From Bremia lactucae (lineage: Eukaryota; Oomycota; Peronosporomycetes; Peronosporales; Peronosporaceae), in the NCBI RefSeq assembly GCF_004359215.1, contig NC_090610.1, forward strand, positions 11,388,952 through 11,407,962: a stretch of 19,011 bases of DNA, written 5' to 3'. This document shows, one piece after another, positions 18,644 to 19,011 of the stretch (positions are counted from its first letter, which is position 1; each line of letters starts with the position of its first letter). A model generated the notes under the pieces. The model was not told where the DNA came from. It made no database searches and worked only from the letters and a program-made list of their open reading frames with translations. A program made the position numbers and the translations under genes.

Positions 18644-18660
18644 TGGTAGCACTTTGTAGT
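18644..18660 (+). other. Primer-binding site of the retrotransposon
   Basis: TGGTAGCACTTTGTAGT starts 2 nt after the LTR end. A PBS begins with TGG because it pairs with the CCA end of a tRNA; this one would pair with a tRNA ending ...GTGCTACCA. I cannot say which tRNA. Its absence after the left LTR (position 126 on) supports calling that copy a 3' or solo LTR. Confidence 0.75.
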
Positions 18661-18691
18661 CCGTCCAAGGACCACATTTCCCACATCTAAC

Positions 18692-19011
18692 ATGGACATG
18701 TTAGATGATAGTGGGAATACGCATCACGTTTCCCCTGAAAGCTACTCCTTTCTAAGTGATATAGAAAGGAGTGCGGTTGAACGAATGAGTTCGACCGTAG
18801 GAAACGATGCAATCCTGGCATTACTGTCCAACTTAGACAGAGATGCCCTCCATTCAACCGTCGCCAAGTTCATACAACATGAACTTGACGAGATGAAGGA
18901 AAAAGTAGCCTTGCTGAATCAGCAAGGCTCTCAACAGGCGGAACTGTTGAGATTACAACAGGTACAGACCCCTGTACCTGGGATGACGCAAACGCGTCGT
19001 CCCGAAACTCT
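18692..19011 (+). CDS. Retrotransposon gag N-terminus (partial, runs off the window)
   Basis: An open frame of 106 complete codons starts at ATG 18692, 50 nt after the LTR, and is still open at the window end. The product begins MDMLDDSGNTHH, then a helical, coiled-coil-like stretch rich in Glu, Gln and Leu (ELDEMKEKVALLNQQG, AELLRLQQ), and ends in TQTRRPETL. Position directly behind the PBS and this composition fit gag. The oomycete Gypsy type is my best guess, since gag of that group often carries such a helical leader, but no capsid, protease or RT motif is inside the window to confirm it. The open frame suggests a young, possibly intact element. Confidence 0.75.
   Translation, partial: MDMLDDSGNTHHVSPESYSFLSDIERSAVERMSSTVGNDAILALLSNLDRDALHSTVAKFIQHELDEMKEKVALLNQQGSQQAELLRLQQVQTPVPGMTQTRRPET

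Noticed and set aside
1..19011. CRISPR array, operon, phage or bacterial defence system
   Set aside because: No spaced repeats and no polycistronic layout; spliced eukaryotic genes throughout.

Overview
This looks like a nuclear gene island from an oomycete (Phytophthora or downy-mildew type). The evidence is short spliceosomal introns (about 42-81 nt) between compact genes, oomycete-style initiator motifs (TCAYTTYY) just upstream of starts, and gene types known from oomycetes: a large multi-IQ/ankyrin/PH myosin, a membrane-anchored thioredoxin-fold protein and an LTR retrotransposon family. The species cannot be read from the window.

Layout. Positions 1-125 are the 3' end of an LTR whose body lies left of the window. 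Positions 126-742 are AT-rich flank with two hairpins and a tRNA-like B box. On the + strand follow a thioredoxin-fold type II membrane protein (743-1837) and a very large myosin (2410-8113; three exons, of which the last intron is in-frame and stop-free). Convergent to these on the - strand are IMP4, a U3 snoRNP/rRNA processing factor (9259-8260, three exons), and a terminal uridylyl/nucleotidyltransferase with two CCHC zinc knuckles (11230-9359, four exons). Positions 11231-12936 hold gene debris, including a clear NAD(P)H-hydrate dehydratase (NAXD) pseudogene with an internal 54-bp tandem duplication. A TLDc-domain gene related to mEAK7/TLDC1 (+, about 12937-14646) has an intact C-terminal half but a disrupted-looking N-terminal part. 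It converges on an AMBRA1-like split WD40 gene (17350-14754 on the -, eight exons). From 18188 a second LTR of the same family begins: a complete 454-bp 5' LTR, a primer-binding site and an open gag start running off the window.

The genes do not form an operon or an evident pathway; this is an ordinary eukaryotic housekeeping cluster between retroelements. IMP4 and the nucleotidyltransferase are both RNA-processing genes in tandem 99 bp apart, but a functional link is only a possibility. I assembled exon joins by hand from GT-AG sites, phase and family similarity. All reading frames close correctly for myosin, IMP4, the nucleotidyltransferase and the AMBRA1-like gene. The TLDc gene closes only from an internal start. 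No unknown defence or mobile system was recognised. The most informative observations are the masked myosin intron, the NAXD relic, the damaged TLDc N-terminus and the hairpin array in the LTR.
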